The translations under genes were made by a program, and so were the position numbers. The notes below the pieces were generated by a model. That model searched no databases. It was not told where the DNA came from and was given only the letters and a program-made list of their open reading frames with translations. Below are positions 1 to 11,071 of a stretch of DNA of 64,000 nt, piece by piece. Position 1 is the first letter of the stretch; each line of letters starts with the position of its first letter. The DNA is from Metellina segmentata (lineage: Eukaryota > Arthropoda > Arachnida > Araneae > Tetragnathidae), in NCBI GenBank assembly GCA_947359465.1, contig OX375874.1, forward strand, positions 103,419,441 through 103,483,440. Direction: 5' to 3'.

Positions 1-420
1 CAAGAAGCGGAGGACCTCGACCAACAGCTCCCCGTCTCGTTGTTATCCCGTCACTTGTTGTTGGGGTCTCAGAAAGAAGACTGCGGGCCAGAAGAAAAAG
101 GTTGCGGAGTTGAGAAAGAGGGTGGAAAGGGGCCCGAAAAATCGCCAAGGGTTTTGTTAAGGCACGCGCAAAGAATGGGCCGCTTCCGAGACATTTAAAT
201 CTAGCCAGGAAGACGTGTCACTATGGCTTTTGTTGGGGGTAGTCTCCGAACCTCCCACCGACACCCCATTCGACCGTGTCCAATTTCAAGGCACCTGAAT
301 CTGGGGTTAGAAAATAATGGATAAAATAAACCTAGGCTTGGAATTCCGATCTTACAATTGTAAATAAGTCTTTACCTGAGGACAGTTTGGATGTTAGTAA
401 AAATCGAAAAACCTTCAGAA
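1..420. other. Unassigned left edge of window
   Basis: No frame with convincing coding character. The first 300 bases are richer in G+C than what follows, with purine-rich stretches around 60-180. It could be the edge of a feature lying outside the window. Confidence 0.3.
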
Positions 421-429
421 TCGAAACCT

Positions 430-945
430 TCGACTAATGAAGATTATAAAATTTGGAATTGATGTCCATTTCGGTTAAAGATATGGAACTAAACAAGTTT
501 GTCAACTGTATGGGATTTTCTCACCGGTTTGGTTTCAAACAAACAGAAATGGTCCAATCTCCTTGATACATTCTCGAGTTAAAAGTAGAAAGAATCTTTG
601 CTGTTTTTACGTTGTTGAATACACCAGTGACTAGTGAATGAATGATGCTGGTGTTTCCCTGCCCTGAAAAGCTTAGTTATAAATCTGAGTGAGAATAACG
701 AATAATGAAGATTAACATTTTTGGATATATGGCCATTTCAGTTAAAAATAAGGAAATAAGTAAATCTGTTATCAATCTTTACTCGGGAATTTTCTCTGTT
801 TGGTTTCAAAACAAACCAAATTGGTCCGATCTCCGAGGTGTACATTCTCGAGTTAAACGTCGAAGGAGCCTTAGCTATTTTTACGTTTTTGAACACACTA
901 GTGACTAGTGAATGATGCTAGTTCTTCCCTGTCCTGAAACCATTG
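430..945. repeat. Two-copy diverged tandem repeat, unit ~260 bp
   Basis: Segments 430-680 and 700-945 share ordered blocks: AATGAAGATTA, CATTTCGGTTAAA/CATTTCAGTTAAA, GGTTTCAAA, TACATTCTCGAGTTAAA, and CAGTGACTAGTGAATGATG-like ends. The copies differ by many substitutions and small gaps, so the duplication is old. The 67-codon frame at 705-908 lies inside the second copy and is not a gene. Confidence 0.6.
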
Positions 946-1227
946 CGGGCAACGCCGTGATGGCTGTTAATTCGTACGCTGAGATAGGCTGAGAATTCGT
1001 AGCAACCACCAGGGGTTAGCGAGTAATGGTCACACCTGACACCACGAAAAGAACTTTCACGGGCAACGCCATGCTAGCTAGGTGTGACCACTGCTCGCTG
1101 ACTCTCGTCAACGCGCACAGTGATTGCTACGTATTCCCATTTTGTTTGCTTCTCAAACGAACACAGGCAAAGCCACCTCGAAGTGCCTATTATCAACAAC
1201 GTAAATCAAAACACGCTAGGATCGGAA

Positions 1228-1527
1228 AACTTGGCATGGTTCCAAAGGTATTAGGACCAATAGCGCTTGTGACGTCACGGTCGAAAATAGCAAAATCCTC
1301 TCCTACTTCAATGACGTCACATTCCGGTGAAAAGTACGAAAGGTGAAGGAAAAAAAACCGAATAAATTGATTAAAAAATGTTCTAGATTAAATCTTAAAA
1401 TTTAGGCGTTGAACAAAAATCGCAAAAAATTAGGACTACCTGTGTGTTAGATTTCATTATTGTAAGTGCCATAGATTCGTCAGGACACTGCGTACAAAGA
1501 CACAGAGAAACACTTCCTTTTATAATA
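1228..1527 (+). repeat. Dispersed repeat with CTTTTATAATA 3' tail (copy 1)
   Basis: Aligns with 20630-20888: both contain ACTTGGCATG(G/A)TTCCAAA, TTCTAGATT(A/G)AAT, GGACTACCTGTGTG, TGTAAGTGCCATAGA(T/A)TCGTCAG and a terminal ACACTT(C/T)CTTTTATAATA. Related tails end copies at 17580-17822 and 55985-56235. A fixed 3' end with variable 5' extent fits a non-LTR-type retroelement or its SINE, but no reverse transcriptase is visible. Confidence 0.6.
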
Positions 1528-1739
1528 CAGTCAGTATTGGTTATATTGGTCAGCACAGCGGTCCACAAAAATCCGACCATATAAGCGGGGTGACCATATA
1601 TGCAGAACAATACTAAACTATTTAATTATGGCAGGATTATATTCACCTATCAGAATATAGTGCTCATAAACAAATAATTAAACTTTTAAGAACATTTTTA
1701 AAATTAATAATATTAAACGGGTTTTCTCTGGAGCGACGA

Positions 1740-1935
1740 ATCAATGTTCACCCTCTAAAGTTAGAATGGTAGTGTCTAGCGTCTGCCTGGAGAACGCCTC
1801 CTGCCAGAATGCATTGTGCCCACAGTAAAGTTTGGCGGAGGTGGAATTATGGTCTGGGGGTATTTCTCCTGGTATGGATTGGGACCTTGGTCCAAATTCA
1901 TGGTAAGCTGAACGCCGAGGTCTACTGCACTACAC
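1740..1935 (+). pseudogene. Tc1-type transposase fragment
   Basis: Around 1800-1925 one frame reads [19 protein letters not shown] followed by SWYGLGPL and GKLNAEVY. This is the block between the first and second catalytic Asp of Tc1 DDE transposases (KFGGGSIMVWGCF, SWxGLGPL, LNAxxY). Upstream, SDESMF-like coding is out of frame. The fragment has no start codon and breaks off near 1935. Confidence 0.75.
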
Positions 1936-2156
1936 GGTTAAGTGATCCTTATTTTACTTTCCCCTACACATTTTTTCACCTTTGAAACAAAGAGTTCTGT
2001 CTGGCAAGATCCGATAAAAAAAAAAAGTCCGCATTCATCAACTTTGAAGACGTTTGCAGATTCGTATCTTTCGGTTATTTTTCTTCTGGGTATTCCTTGT
2101 GTTGCTCTTCGCCTCAGTAATACTATTTTACAACAGTTACAACAATTACTATTTTT

Positions 2157-3294
2157 CAGGGTGTCAAGATTTAAATCACTTGATTTAAATCAACAAATAA
2201 AATCATGATTTTAATCAAATGATTTTTTTTTTAAATCATTGATTTAAATCACAACCAATCTTACATTTTTTATAACTAAGTAAATACACCCTATCAGAAT
2301 CACAGAATTCACAAATGCTTTAAACTTTCTGCACTCATGGTGATTTCAGCACTAATAGCTACACCGCGTACTGATGAGCTTTTAAAAAAATGTTTGGCAC
2401 TGGACACTTGCAAATAATCTGAGGTGTCTATGGATTAAGTAATCTGTTGAGTGTTGAGTCAGGGATTCTGCCAAACAGTAAAGTAAAAAATAAGTTGACA
2501 TCTATTTGAAAGTTTTGACAATGTTCATGCATAATTTTATGTTACAAACAATAAAACATTCAAAGATAAAGCAGTAGGCCTACTTCTACGTAAATATTAA
2601 GAAAGCCATAGAAAATCCCCACAAAGTAGGCCTAAACTACTTGTTACCTTTTTAATTGATTGACCGATGGCTTAGCTATAGTGATTTTTCACACACACAC
2701 ATCTACTTTTTTTTTATTAAGACATAAATACAATATAACACAATTAGTGTGATTAATAATTTATTAAATAAAAAAATTCAACTGATCTTTCTATTTGAAA
2801 AGATGAAAGTTTAAACACTATGAACATCTTTTATTTTGCAAAATGCACCCTGAAACAGTCACCTTTCACTTTAAGAGTAGTGACAAATGACTAATATTTA
2901 TTTAAGCAGACTAATTTAGGTCTCACATACACTTACTGATACATTTGTTAACATGATGATGTTAATTTACTAAAAAAAAAACTATGTAGGATGTCAACTT
3001 CTGGTTTGATGTTAAACGCAGTCTGTTTTATCTTTTGCTCTTGTTTTGAAAATTCAGTTTTTAAATGTATTACCATGTAACACATTATGATTTTTAGTAA
3101 AATAAATATTAATTTACCATGTCATAAATTCCGATTGTTTACTTAAATAAATATTGGTTTACATGTCATGTCAGTAACTCAATTTTTTATTTAACAAATT
3201 TATAGGCCCTACAGAAATTTAAATAAACAAATCCGATTTTAATCAAATAAATTCGATTAATTAATTTTTTTTAATCATGTTTTTTTACACCTTG
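2157..3294. mobile_element. Non-autonomous hAT element, 1138 bp, 8-bp TSD
   Basis: The 8-bp direct repeat CTATTTTT (2149-2156 and 3295-3302) flanks ends CAGGGTGTCAAGATTTAAAT and, in reverse complement, CAAGGTGTAAAAAAACATGA. An 8-bp duplication with CAGGG-like termini is diagnostic of hAT. Subterminal GATTTAAATCA motifs repeat near both ends. The interior is very AT-rich and shows no transposase frame. Confidence 0.85.
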
Positions 3295-3501
3295 CTATTT
3301 TTCAACAAAAAAAACCCGATAACCTCATTAAAAAGATAACAAAATCGACCCTATAACCGATAACCAAGAAAATAAAATGACTGCATAAGCGGTGCGCTTT
3401 AACACATGTTCCCTATTAAGCTAGATGGCACTTTACAAAACTGACCATATAAGCGGAGTGACCTTATGAGAGGGTGACCATAAAGGCCGGTACTGACTGT
3501 A

Positions 3502-4930
3502 GTAGAGAAAACTGCGTCTGTGTGTAGAGCGTGAGGTGTTCCTTTTACCATTCGCCATAGTTTAATTTATTATCCTGTTTTTATAAACTTCACCGACAGT
3601 ATTAAACACATGGTTGGGGAAAATCCCTACTAAAACCTATTAAAATTTTTACGAAACATAAAATTTTTGAATTCTGTCATTTGATTCTTTTTATCTTTCA
3701 TGTTTTTCAAACTCTGTCACTTCATTTCTGCATTTTATTATGTTCGCAGATAATCCTATACATTTTTTTTATGACTCAAATACCTTTAAGTAACGAACTT
3801 AATTTTAATGTACTTTTATTTGGCTGCATAGATTTTTAAATACTTTATTGATTTTACTGAGTCAAATTTCGTTTTGCGTTTGGCAAGTCCACTATTGGAA
3901 CTTGCGCCATAAAACCAAATCAACCAACCGACCAACCATTCTGAAGGCACTTAAGATGACCTGTGGTCAAATTTAAAATGGTCAAATTTTAAGGAACATT
4001 TTTTCAGAATCTTTTATGTGGATTGATTTTCGCTTTTTTTCAGTTTATAAAGATACTGAAAACGCTAACACAATAACTTAAAATTTGAAATTTTGAGATT
4101 TTTTTTTCCAATTTTTTTTTTGAAAAATGATTAATTTTTATCTTTTTTAACAATCAAGATGAACTTTTCTGAGCAGATAGAAAAAAAAAGGCCTGTGTTG
4201 AAATATGTTATAGGGTATGTTACATTTGTAAACCAAATTTTCTTGAATAGACTTGGAGAAAATTTTCCTTTTATGGGAAAAATAACACATTTCGTGGTAT
4301 TGAAGTTTACAGCATAAAACTACCCTTACTTCAAAACGTACAGGTATTTAAAAGAAAAAATTTTTAATATTTCTATTCAAAATAACTCCATAAATAATAA
4401 ATAATTTTAAACAGAATTGTATAAATATTTAAATTTATAAATAAATAATGGAAATTTTGAAAGATTTTTGGGCAGTGGTCCTCTTAAGGTAAGAAAGTTC
4501 TCAAAACTATCAGAACCACACATAGAAATCAACTTGCATATTTCCGAACGAAGTTACTCAAGGATGGTTAACGTACCTCACAACATGTTTTTCGACTATC
4601 CATCCCTTCTTTCTTTCAAATTTAACAAACCTGAAGCTTGTGACAGTTCCCTGTGTGCTTGCTGTGTTCAGTTGAAGGCATGGAGCTCATGGCCAATGAC
4701 AAGTGAGCGCACGAACACAATGGTAGTCCATTAAGATGGGGATGCATCCAGTTTCCACATCTATTCTGTGCAACGTTTCAGTCTGTGTTTGACTGACAGC
4801 GCTGTCTGGCACTGTGGACTGGAACAAACAATTCTGACCGCTTTTAAGGTAAGGTAGAAGGGGATAGAAGAGGAAATAAAGCAAAGGGGAATCGAAGCTT
4901 GCCCTTCTGGCATTCCAAAAAAAAAATGGC
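3502..4930. other. AT-rich intergenic stretch
   Basis: No convincing gene. Near 3900-3945 there is AACTTGCGCCATAAAACC followed by repeated CAACC units, matching the 3' tail type of a SINE seen again near 58290-58320. The 88-codon frame at 4468-4734 lacks any recognisable motif. Confidence 0.4.
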
Positions 4931-5860
4931 ACGGTGCTTTAATTTATTCATTGTGAAGTACCAAATAGGTTTGGGGACTACTTAAAAAAGTGGTGTTTAC
5001 TTTTCAAATATCAGTATTTATTGGACATAAAACTCGGAGCTTGTTCTTCTGGAAATCGAGCTGCTGAACTGGTATAAAGCTTAATTTAGTGTCGATAGGT
5101 TTGGGAAGTAATTAAAAATGATAGTTTTCTTTTAAAAAATCAGTATTTATGGAACACAAATTCGAAGCTTATCCTTCGGCGATTCGAGCCGAACTGGTAT
5201 AGCGCTTTAATTTAGTGTTTATAGTGGTTTAATTAAGTGCCTATATAAAGTTACAATATGTTTGGAAACTATTTAAAAACGACGGTTTTTCTTTTAAAAA
5301 TCAGTATTTATCGAACACAAAACTCGAAGCTCGTTCTTCAATAAATCGAGCTGAAATGGTATCGTTCTTTTATTTAGTGCTTATTGTAGTTTAATTCAGT
5401 GCCTATATAAAGGGCCATTAGGTTTGGCATTACTTTAAAACGATGGTTTCTTTTTTTTAATCAGTATTTTAGTAGTGCTTTAATTTATTACCGATATGAA
5501 GTGCCAGTTCGTTTGGGAACGAACTAATTAAAAACTATGGTTTTCTTTTAAAAAATCAGTATTTATCAAACACAAAACTCGAAGCTCGGTCTTCTGGAAT
5601 TCGAGTTGAACTCGTATAGTGCTTTAATTTAGAATTTAATGTGCTTCCTTTTAGTGCTTATTGTGCTTTAATTTAGTGACTATATGAAGTGCCCATTGTT
5701 TGGGAACTACTTAAAAACGATGATTTTCTTTTAAAAAATAAGTATTCATCGAAGACAAAACTCGAAACTTGGCCTTCTGGAATTCGAGCTGAACTGGAAT
5801 GATACAAAAATTTAGTGCTTCCGAAGTTAGGGTGCTGTGTTTTCTTTTCGAGATATCTTT
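4930..5860. repeat. Irregular tandem repeat, 96-181 bp units
   Basis: Six occurrences of TTTAAAAAATCAGTATTTAT-like blocks (about 5011, 5141, 5302, 5462, 5558 and 5739) are each followed by AACACAAAACTCGAAGCTCG-like text and GCTTTAATTTAGTGC. Spacing varies from 96 to 181 bp, so units have been partly deleted. Confidence 0.7.
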
Positions 5861-5877
5861 GTTTACTGAACATATAC

Positions 5878-6030
5878 CAGGCCTCGAAATAGATTTTTTA
5901 ATACAGGTGCACTGCGTTCACCTGAGTTTTTAAATTAGGTGCACTGCGTGCACTTAGTGGTAAAAATTAGGTGCACAATTATATTTTCATGTGCACAGTG
6001 CACCTGTGCACCCGGGTATTTCGAGCCCTG
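5878..6030. mobile_element. hAT MITE, 153 bp, 8-bp TSD
   Basis: Flanked by ACATATAC at 5870-5877 and 6031-6038. Ends are CAGGCCTCGAAATAG and, in reverse complement, CAGGGCTCGAAATACC. The body is made of GTGCAC-containing repeats (AGGTGCACTGCG). The 569 bp element at 60313-60881 has the same ends and the same GGTGCAC repeats. Confidence 0.88.
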
Positions 6031-6435
6031 ACATATACTCAGGGCTTCTTCTGTAAACATTATTAGAAAAAAATGGGATCATCTGAGAGCGTAGCATACC
6101 TCCAACTTCAAATAAACATACCCATCAATAAATTTTAAGGTATTACTAATTTTATACTCTTTCTATGTTGCCTATTTTTGAGCTGGTATGAAAAAAAAGC
6201 TTTTGAATCCTCATATTTTGTTCTTATTTTACATTAGTACTCAAATCCATCCCGAAATGAATTTAAAATTTAAAAAATAATAATAAAAACCACCTGATGG
6301 AGCTAATTAAGTCAGAAAAAAATATCCCACTTCCAAAGTAAAATATATACTATCAATTGCGGCCAAGCCCCGGACCGTCGTCAGTTGTCCAATGTTTTGC
6401 TCCAGAGTGTGACGTTAAGTTTAATACCTATTACC

Positions 6436-6983
6436 AGGGGCGCATCCAGAAGGAGGTTTTAGGGTTGAACCCCTCTCAGGAGCCAAAAAAAGGTAATTTG
6501 GAGAAAAACTACTGTGGAAGTACAAACAAATAGCGTAGGGTCAGTGTGCCGTCGGCCTTTTCTTTTGCTGTTGTGCCGTGATGTAGTGCTCAAAGGGTAA
6601 AAAAAAAGTAGTGTAGGCGAATAACTAATAATAATAAAAGTGAATTAACTGATATCTACAACCTTTCATCAAATATTTATGTTTAGCTCACTTTATAGTT
6701 TCAATCCTTGAAATCGGTAGATAAAGAACCAAAATGTACAATTGAAGCTAGTACTCTGCACCAAACATCTCCTTTCTGTTGTGTATGAATTATTGCACTT
6801 ATGAAGACTTTTCTGGATACTACGTGCATCCCCGAAAGGTCCTTTTCGACTTTAAAATTGCTGAAAACTTTATTTAAGGGGCACAACTGTGGCCTTGAAA
6901 GACTTAACGGGATTGTTTTGATGTACATTCATCAAAATATTTCAGTACACGTAGAAGTTCTCGATGACCTGGCAATTAATTGA
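6436..6983 (+). pseudogene. hAT transposase remnant (C-terminal dimerisation region)
   Basis: The frame at 6801-6983 reads ERSFSTLKLLKT, then GLERLNGIVLMYIHQNI and a V-x-DDLA ending. This is the conserved hAT dimerisation block (CERSFSxLxxIKT...ERLNGLALxxIHxDI). It ends with a stop at the family's usual C-terminus. A CAGGGGCGCATCCAG sequence at about 6436 resembles a hAT left end. No matching right end was found and nothing of the catalytic core is readable, so this is a dead, deleted copy. Confidence 0.8.
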
Positions 6984-8289
6984 ACTTAGACTAAAATTAT
7001 GTTTATTTTACTCATATAGTTTATACTGTTTGTATTTGTACGTTTAGTGGCTGTATTTTTGACACGCCTATCCTTTTCCATGCTGAACAAATTATTTATT
7101 TAGTGCAGTTCAAAGTTTATTATTTTAGTTTAATATAATTACACACACATATTTCAGAGGTATAAAGTAAGTTTAAGTTTAAGCCACTTGATGCACATGC
7201 TGGAATTTAAAAAGTAGTGAAATCTATAAACTTATTTATGTTTGATTAATGAAAAATTAATTAAATATTTAACCCAAAATATCAATTAACGTTTATAGGC
7301 ATATTTAAAGAAAGAGCGAAAAAAATACAGGGGCATCAGGTGTCTTCTGATTAAGTTTAGGGGCTTTCGTATTTTTTATAAATTACTATAAATATTGATA
7401 CTGACGGGTGTTTTGCTTTGATTTTTATCATTTCGCCTTATTAGTACAAATAAAACCACAAGATGGCGCCACAAATAAATTCGTAATTTTCTTATTGAAA
7501 TTTTTGTAATCGAATGTGAGAACTTACCAAATTTTCAACTATCGATTCTTCAAATAAAGTGAAGATATTTTATTTGTCCTTATTTTTTGAAAATTCTAAA
7601 AAATCGAATTTTTTGTGCATTTGAACGGTATTACGTGTGATAATTTGCCATTTTTTGAAATATGGTCAATGATGAATTGACATTTTAGGAAGTTATTATA
7701 TCCTCATAGCCAAGCAGCCTTGAAATAAATTTTGATGAACAATTTTACAGTTCAAAAAGTTTGTAACAAGGTTAAAAAACTTGTCAAATTGAATTTTTTC
7801 TATGAAATACTGGTTAAAATGACGATTATAAATAATTTTTTTATGAAGGTAGCCCAGTAAAATTTCTGAAAACGATGTTTTTTTTACAGTTAAAATATGC
7901 TAAATAAATTTTTGAAAAATTGATCCAAGCAAAATTACAAGGAATCAGGAAAACACTTTTACATACAGAATTTTGCACCTGATATTAATTTTTGCGCAAA
8001 ACTGAAACATTACAACGATATCGAACTGTTAAATAAAAATTTAGAAAGTCCTTTAGATTTCCACTATTTTAGGGATGTCCAACTCTACATATAAATATCG
8101 TCTTTAAATCTCCCAAAATATTACTCAATAGTTTGTTATAATATATTTAAAAGCAGGAAATAATAAAATTTTTAATTATCTAATTTAATAATAACATTAT
8201 CTAATTGAACAACTTTACCAATATTTCCCTGAGATTAAATGTATATTTACTTATTATCAATTACGGCTGGCATTTACTTGATCTTTCCT
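6984..8289. other. AT-rich stretch without recognisable features
   Basis: Long runs of A/T and no open frame with coding character or clear repeat structure. Confidence 0.5.
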
Positions 8290-8945
8290 GTGGGTGTTGC
8301 TCTTAAAAAGTTATAGCAACTAATAGCTGCATTTTGTTATTCGTATATGGAAATGATTAAAAAAATCGTTTTCATCAAGATCATAGACTTACAAAAAGGA
8401 TGCAGCAAAATTGAATAAAATTTCGTTTCGTTTACTCAATAGAAGAATCTCTTCCATTCTTATTTCGTGAAAATTCCATCAGTGGAAAAAATAACAAATA
8501 TCTTCAAAATCAAAATCATAATGCCACAAATTACATCATCCAAAAAAGAAACAAAAAGTTTTATTTACTACCTAGAAAAGTTCTTTATGGGCCACAGACT
8601 TTTTTATCTAATTCTTCTTAAACAACTAGCTTTCAAAAACTTGTGGCACCTAACAGCTGCATTTTGTTATTCGTTTTTGGAAATGATTCAAAAATCGTTT
8701 CATCAGGATCATACAAAAAGGGATGCAGCAAATTTCAATTAAAATTCGTTCACTTATCTCTCAATAGAGCTATCTCTTTCATTCATGTTTTGTGAATATT
8801 TTACCAGTGGAAAAAGTTAAAAATGATTGAAATCAAAAGGCATAATGCCACAAAATGCATCATCAAATTTTAGAAACAAAACAAGAAAAATTCTTCGTAG
8901 GCCACAAAAAAAAAACGCCTCATTTATCTGATCCTTCGTAAAATA
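8290..8945. repeat. Two-copy tandem repeat, unit ~330 bp
   Basis: AGCTGCATTTTGTTATTCGT occurs at 8325 and 8655. The downstream order is the same in both copies: GGAAATGATT, AAAATCGTTT, CATCA(A/G)GATCATA, GATGCAGCAAA, CAATAGA, CAGTGGAAAAA, CATAATGCCACAAA and TGGGCCACA. The 91-codon frame at 8467-8742 spans the junction and is not a gene. Confidence 0.75.
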
Positions 8946-9247
8946 AATTTCTCCATCCACTAAAAGACCACTCCCGAAAACTCAAAGCATTTCTTGTTGC
9001 TGCAAACCATAAAGATCCGGAACCCTGCGTGTCCGGAACCGCAGGTCTTCAAAAACTGGTTTTTAATCGTTTTTCTGTGGGAGAGGAAGAAATTTCTCTC
9101 GTGGGAGAACAAGGCGCGTGCCATATTTAGAAAATTCACCAATCAGAAACTTCTCTTCACATAGACAGCTCCTCCTCGCCGCGTGCCTTTTCACAAACTT
9201 GGGTTACCATATTGGAATTGCTATCTCTAATCGGGTCGTGTTTTCCA

Positions 9248-10218
9248 TAAAGATGCGACATCGATGTCCATGTTTTATAATAAAAACATCGATGTTTTAT
9301 GACAAAAACATCGATGTTTTATTTTAAAAACATCGATGCATTGGAGCCGATATTTTTTTGAGATCGATGTTTACAATTGTCGATGTTTTTGCTTTGTCGA
9401 TGTTTATTTTTAAATGAAAAATGCACCACTATAAAAATTTAAAAAATAACCCAAGTAGCATAATTTCAATAATCAGTAAATTGAACATACTTTTAGACCA
9501 AAGTGGCCAAGGATAAAGGGTGTGAAAATTAGGGATGAGACATCCATGCCGATATTTTTCAAAACATCGATGTTTTATGAAAACATTGTTTTCATAAAAC
9601 ACACAAGCATTTACCATCGCCTTATTGGAGCCGATGTTTGTTTAACATCGATGTTTTAACATTGTCGATGTTTTAGTTTTGAGTAAAAATATAAAAATAA
9701 ATCCTATAATGAGTATAGGCCCCAATATTTTTTATTTACAGTAATAAAAAATAAGTTTGTTGTTTTTCGCCCCCAATAAGTTGATTAATAACTAATAATG
9801 ACTAACAATAATTTTTGTTACATACCTACCTAATTATACTAATACATAGTAGTTGTACCTTGTCAGATTGTTGTATTACTTTATTTTATATTTTTCAATT
9901 TGAAAATAAAAGATTTGTTAATTGTTCTTCTTATTATTTTTGACTTTGTTTTGACAGTTAAAAAAAAGTCTTATTTATGAATTAATAAACACGTCAAATG
10001 ACAAATTAAATCCCCCCCCCCCGGCGAACATTGATGTTTGATGTTGCTAAACCAGTTTTAAGAAATTGTGGGAAAAGTTTAAATACACTGATGTTTCAAA
10101 ACATCGATGTTGAAAAGCATCGATGTTTTTTGGGCGATGTATTACCAACATCGATGTTTTAATTTTGAACATCGATGTTTCAAAACACTGATGTTTTGCT
10201 GTCGATGTCGCATCCCTA
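9248..10218. mobile_element. Non-autonomous hAT element with ACATCGATG motif clusters, 971 bp
   Basis: The 8-bp direct repeat GTTTTCCA (9240-9247 and 10219-10226) flanks ends TAAAGATGCGACATCGATG and, in reverse complement, TAGGGATGCGACATCGACA. Multiple ACATCGATGTTTT motifs in both orientations sit next to the ends and in an internal block (9530-9680) that itself starts TTAGGGATGAGACATC. Such subterminal motif arrays usually serve as transposase binding sites. No transposase is encoded. A C10-12 run lies near 10012. Confidence 0.85.
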
Positions 10219-10314
10219 GTTTTCCACATTCAGCTTCAGTGTTTAAAATCACTATGGCAACACATAAAACAACGAGAGAAAAAATCTGGAGATCATTGTT
10301 GTGTGACACAGCTT

Positions 10315-10460
10315 ATCTGTTGTGCCATCTCAGGAGTTGCCTCGTCATCTGACCGTGGTTCGGAATAACGTGGTGTTGTCCTCGGTTCTTTCCCTTATTG
10401 CGATTGATCCCAACAATGGTCCTTTATCTGTCTCCAATGCGACGTTAATTCAAATACTTA
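10315..10460 (+). mobile_element. SINE family A, 3' part
   Basis: Matches the tail of the family: CTCGTCATCTGACCGTGGTT, GGTGTTGTCCTCGG, CTTTCCCTT, then GCGACGTTAATTCAAATACT at the 3' end. The tRNA-like head is missing. Confidence 0.75.
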
Positions 10461-10511
10461 CCTATCTTATTTCCACACATGTCTAAATATCTTCTTTATT
10501 GGTAGGTAGTT

Positions 10512-10792
10512 AAGTAACGTCGCTTTGGAGCAACGGAACGGGATATTGGCGACGGTCCGAAATCAATCCCAAAAGGGAAAGATTCGAGGACAACACCACG
10601 TGATTTTGAACCACGGTCTGAAGACGAGGTCACGCCTAAGCTGGCATCACACTCTCCAAATTTTCACACCATGTCAACGCGAGGATATTTGAGGTAATGA
10701 CAGATCAATCACGCACTAGTTCCCTTTGCACACGACGGTCTTTGGTTGGATTCGAACTCGTAACCCTCCGGTTGCAAATTCGTTACTTTTCC
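10512..10792 (-). mobile_element. SINE family A, nearly full length
   Basis: On the minus strand it carries the box-B region GTTACGAGTTCGAATCCAACC, the shared core AAAGACCGTCGTGT, CTCAAATATCCTCGCGTTGAC-like text, then the CTTTCCC...GACCGTCGCCAATA tail and ACGTTACTTAACTACCTACC. It is inserted immediately after the coding-looking minus-strand frame ending near 10793. Confidence 0.8.
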
Positions 10793-11071
10793 GTTCCTTT
10801 TGCGGCCTCTGAGAAATACGGACAGATTCCGAAGAAGATCTGAGGAGATACTGTATTCCTTTCCATCAAGATCTATTGCTTTTGGAAAGAAAACTTCACT
10901 TACAGCATATGAAAGATATGGGTGTTTTATGTTCGCGTTATTTTGTCTTTTTAAATAGTTTTCCCATAAATTGAAGTAGGTAGCACGCATTTTAATGCTG
11001 AATAATTCTTCAATGTCTGGATGATGATGGTAAGCAAAGGAGTTGACGCTTAAAAATCCGCTGGGGTACAT
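10793..11071 (-). pseudogene. Unrecognised coding-looking ORF (possible exon or gene fragment)
   Basis: On the minus strand a frame begins ATG at 11071 and stays open through about 92 codons. It then runs into SINE sequence and stops at 10709. The SINE-encoded end (about 28 residues) is plainly not original. The host part has protein-like composition, with phrases such as HHHPDIEELFSIKMRATYF, NLWENYLK, PYLSYAVSEVFFPKAIDLDG and LLRNLSVFLR. It is charged, lacks signal or membrane segments, and is unlike the AT-rich chance frames nearby. I do not recognise the family. It could be the 3'-most exon of a minus-strand gene, a retrocopy fragment, or an old coding piece truncated by the SINE. An acceptor-like CCCCAG lies just inside the frame, with only a weak pyrimidine tract. 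Confidence 0.4.

Larger units (their letters stand above)
1528..3499. mobile_element. Tc1/mariner-type element with terminal inverted repeats
   Basis: The left end is TA then CAGTCAGTATTGG. The right end, read in reverse complement, is CAGTCAGTACCGG followed outward by TA (3500-3501). Both ends carry a second shared block around GACCATATAAGCGGRGTGACC (near 1574 and 3440). The TA flanks are the target-site hallmark of this superfamily. A transposase remnant lies at 1740-1935 and a separate hAT element (2157-3294) has inserted inside. The remnant could come from another Tc1 insertion, so its assignment to these ends is an inference. Confidence 0.65.

Noticed and set aside
1026..1346. 106-codon ORF
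   Set aside because: Overlaps the dispersed repeat ending at 1527 and has no motif, no splice context and no family resemblance.
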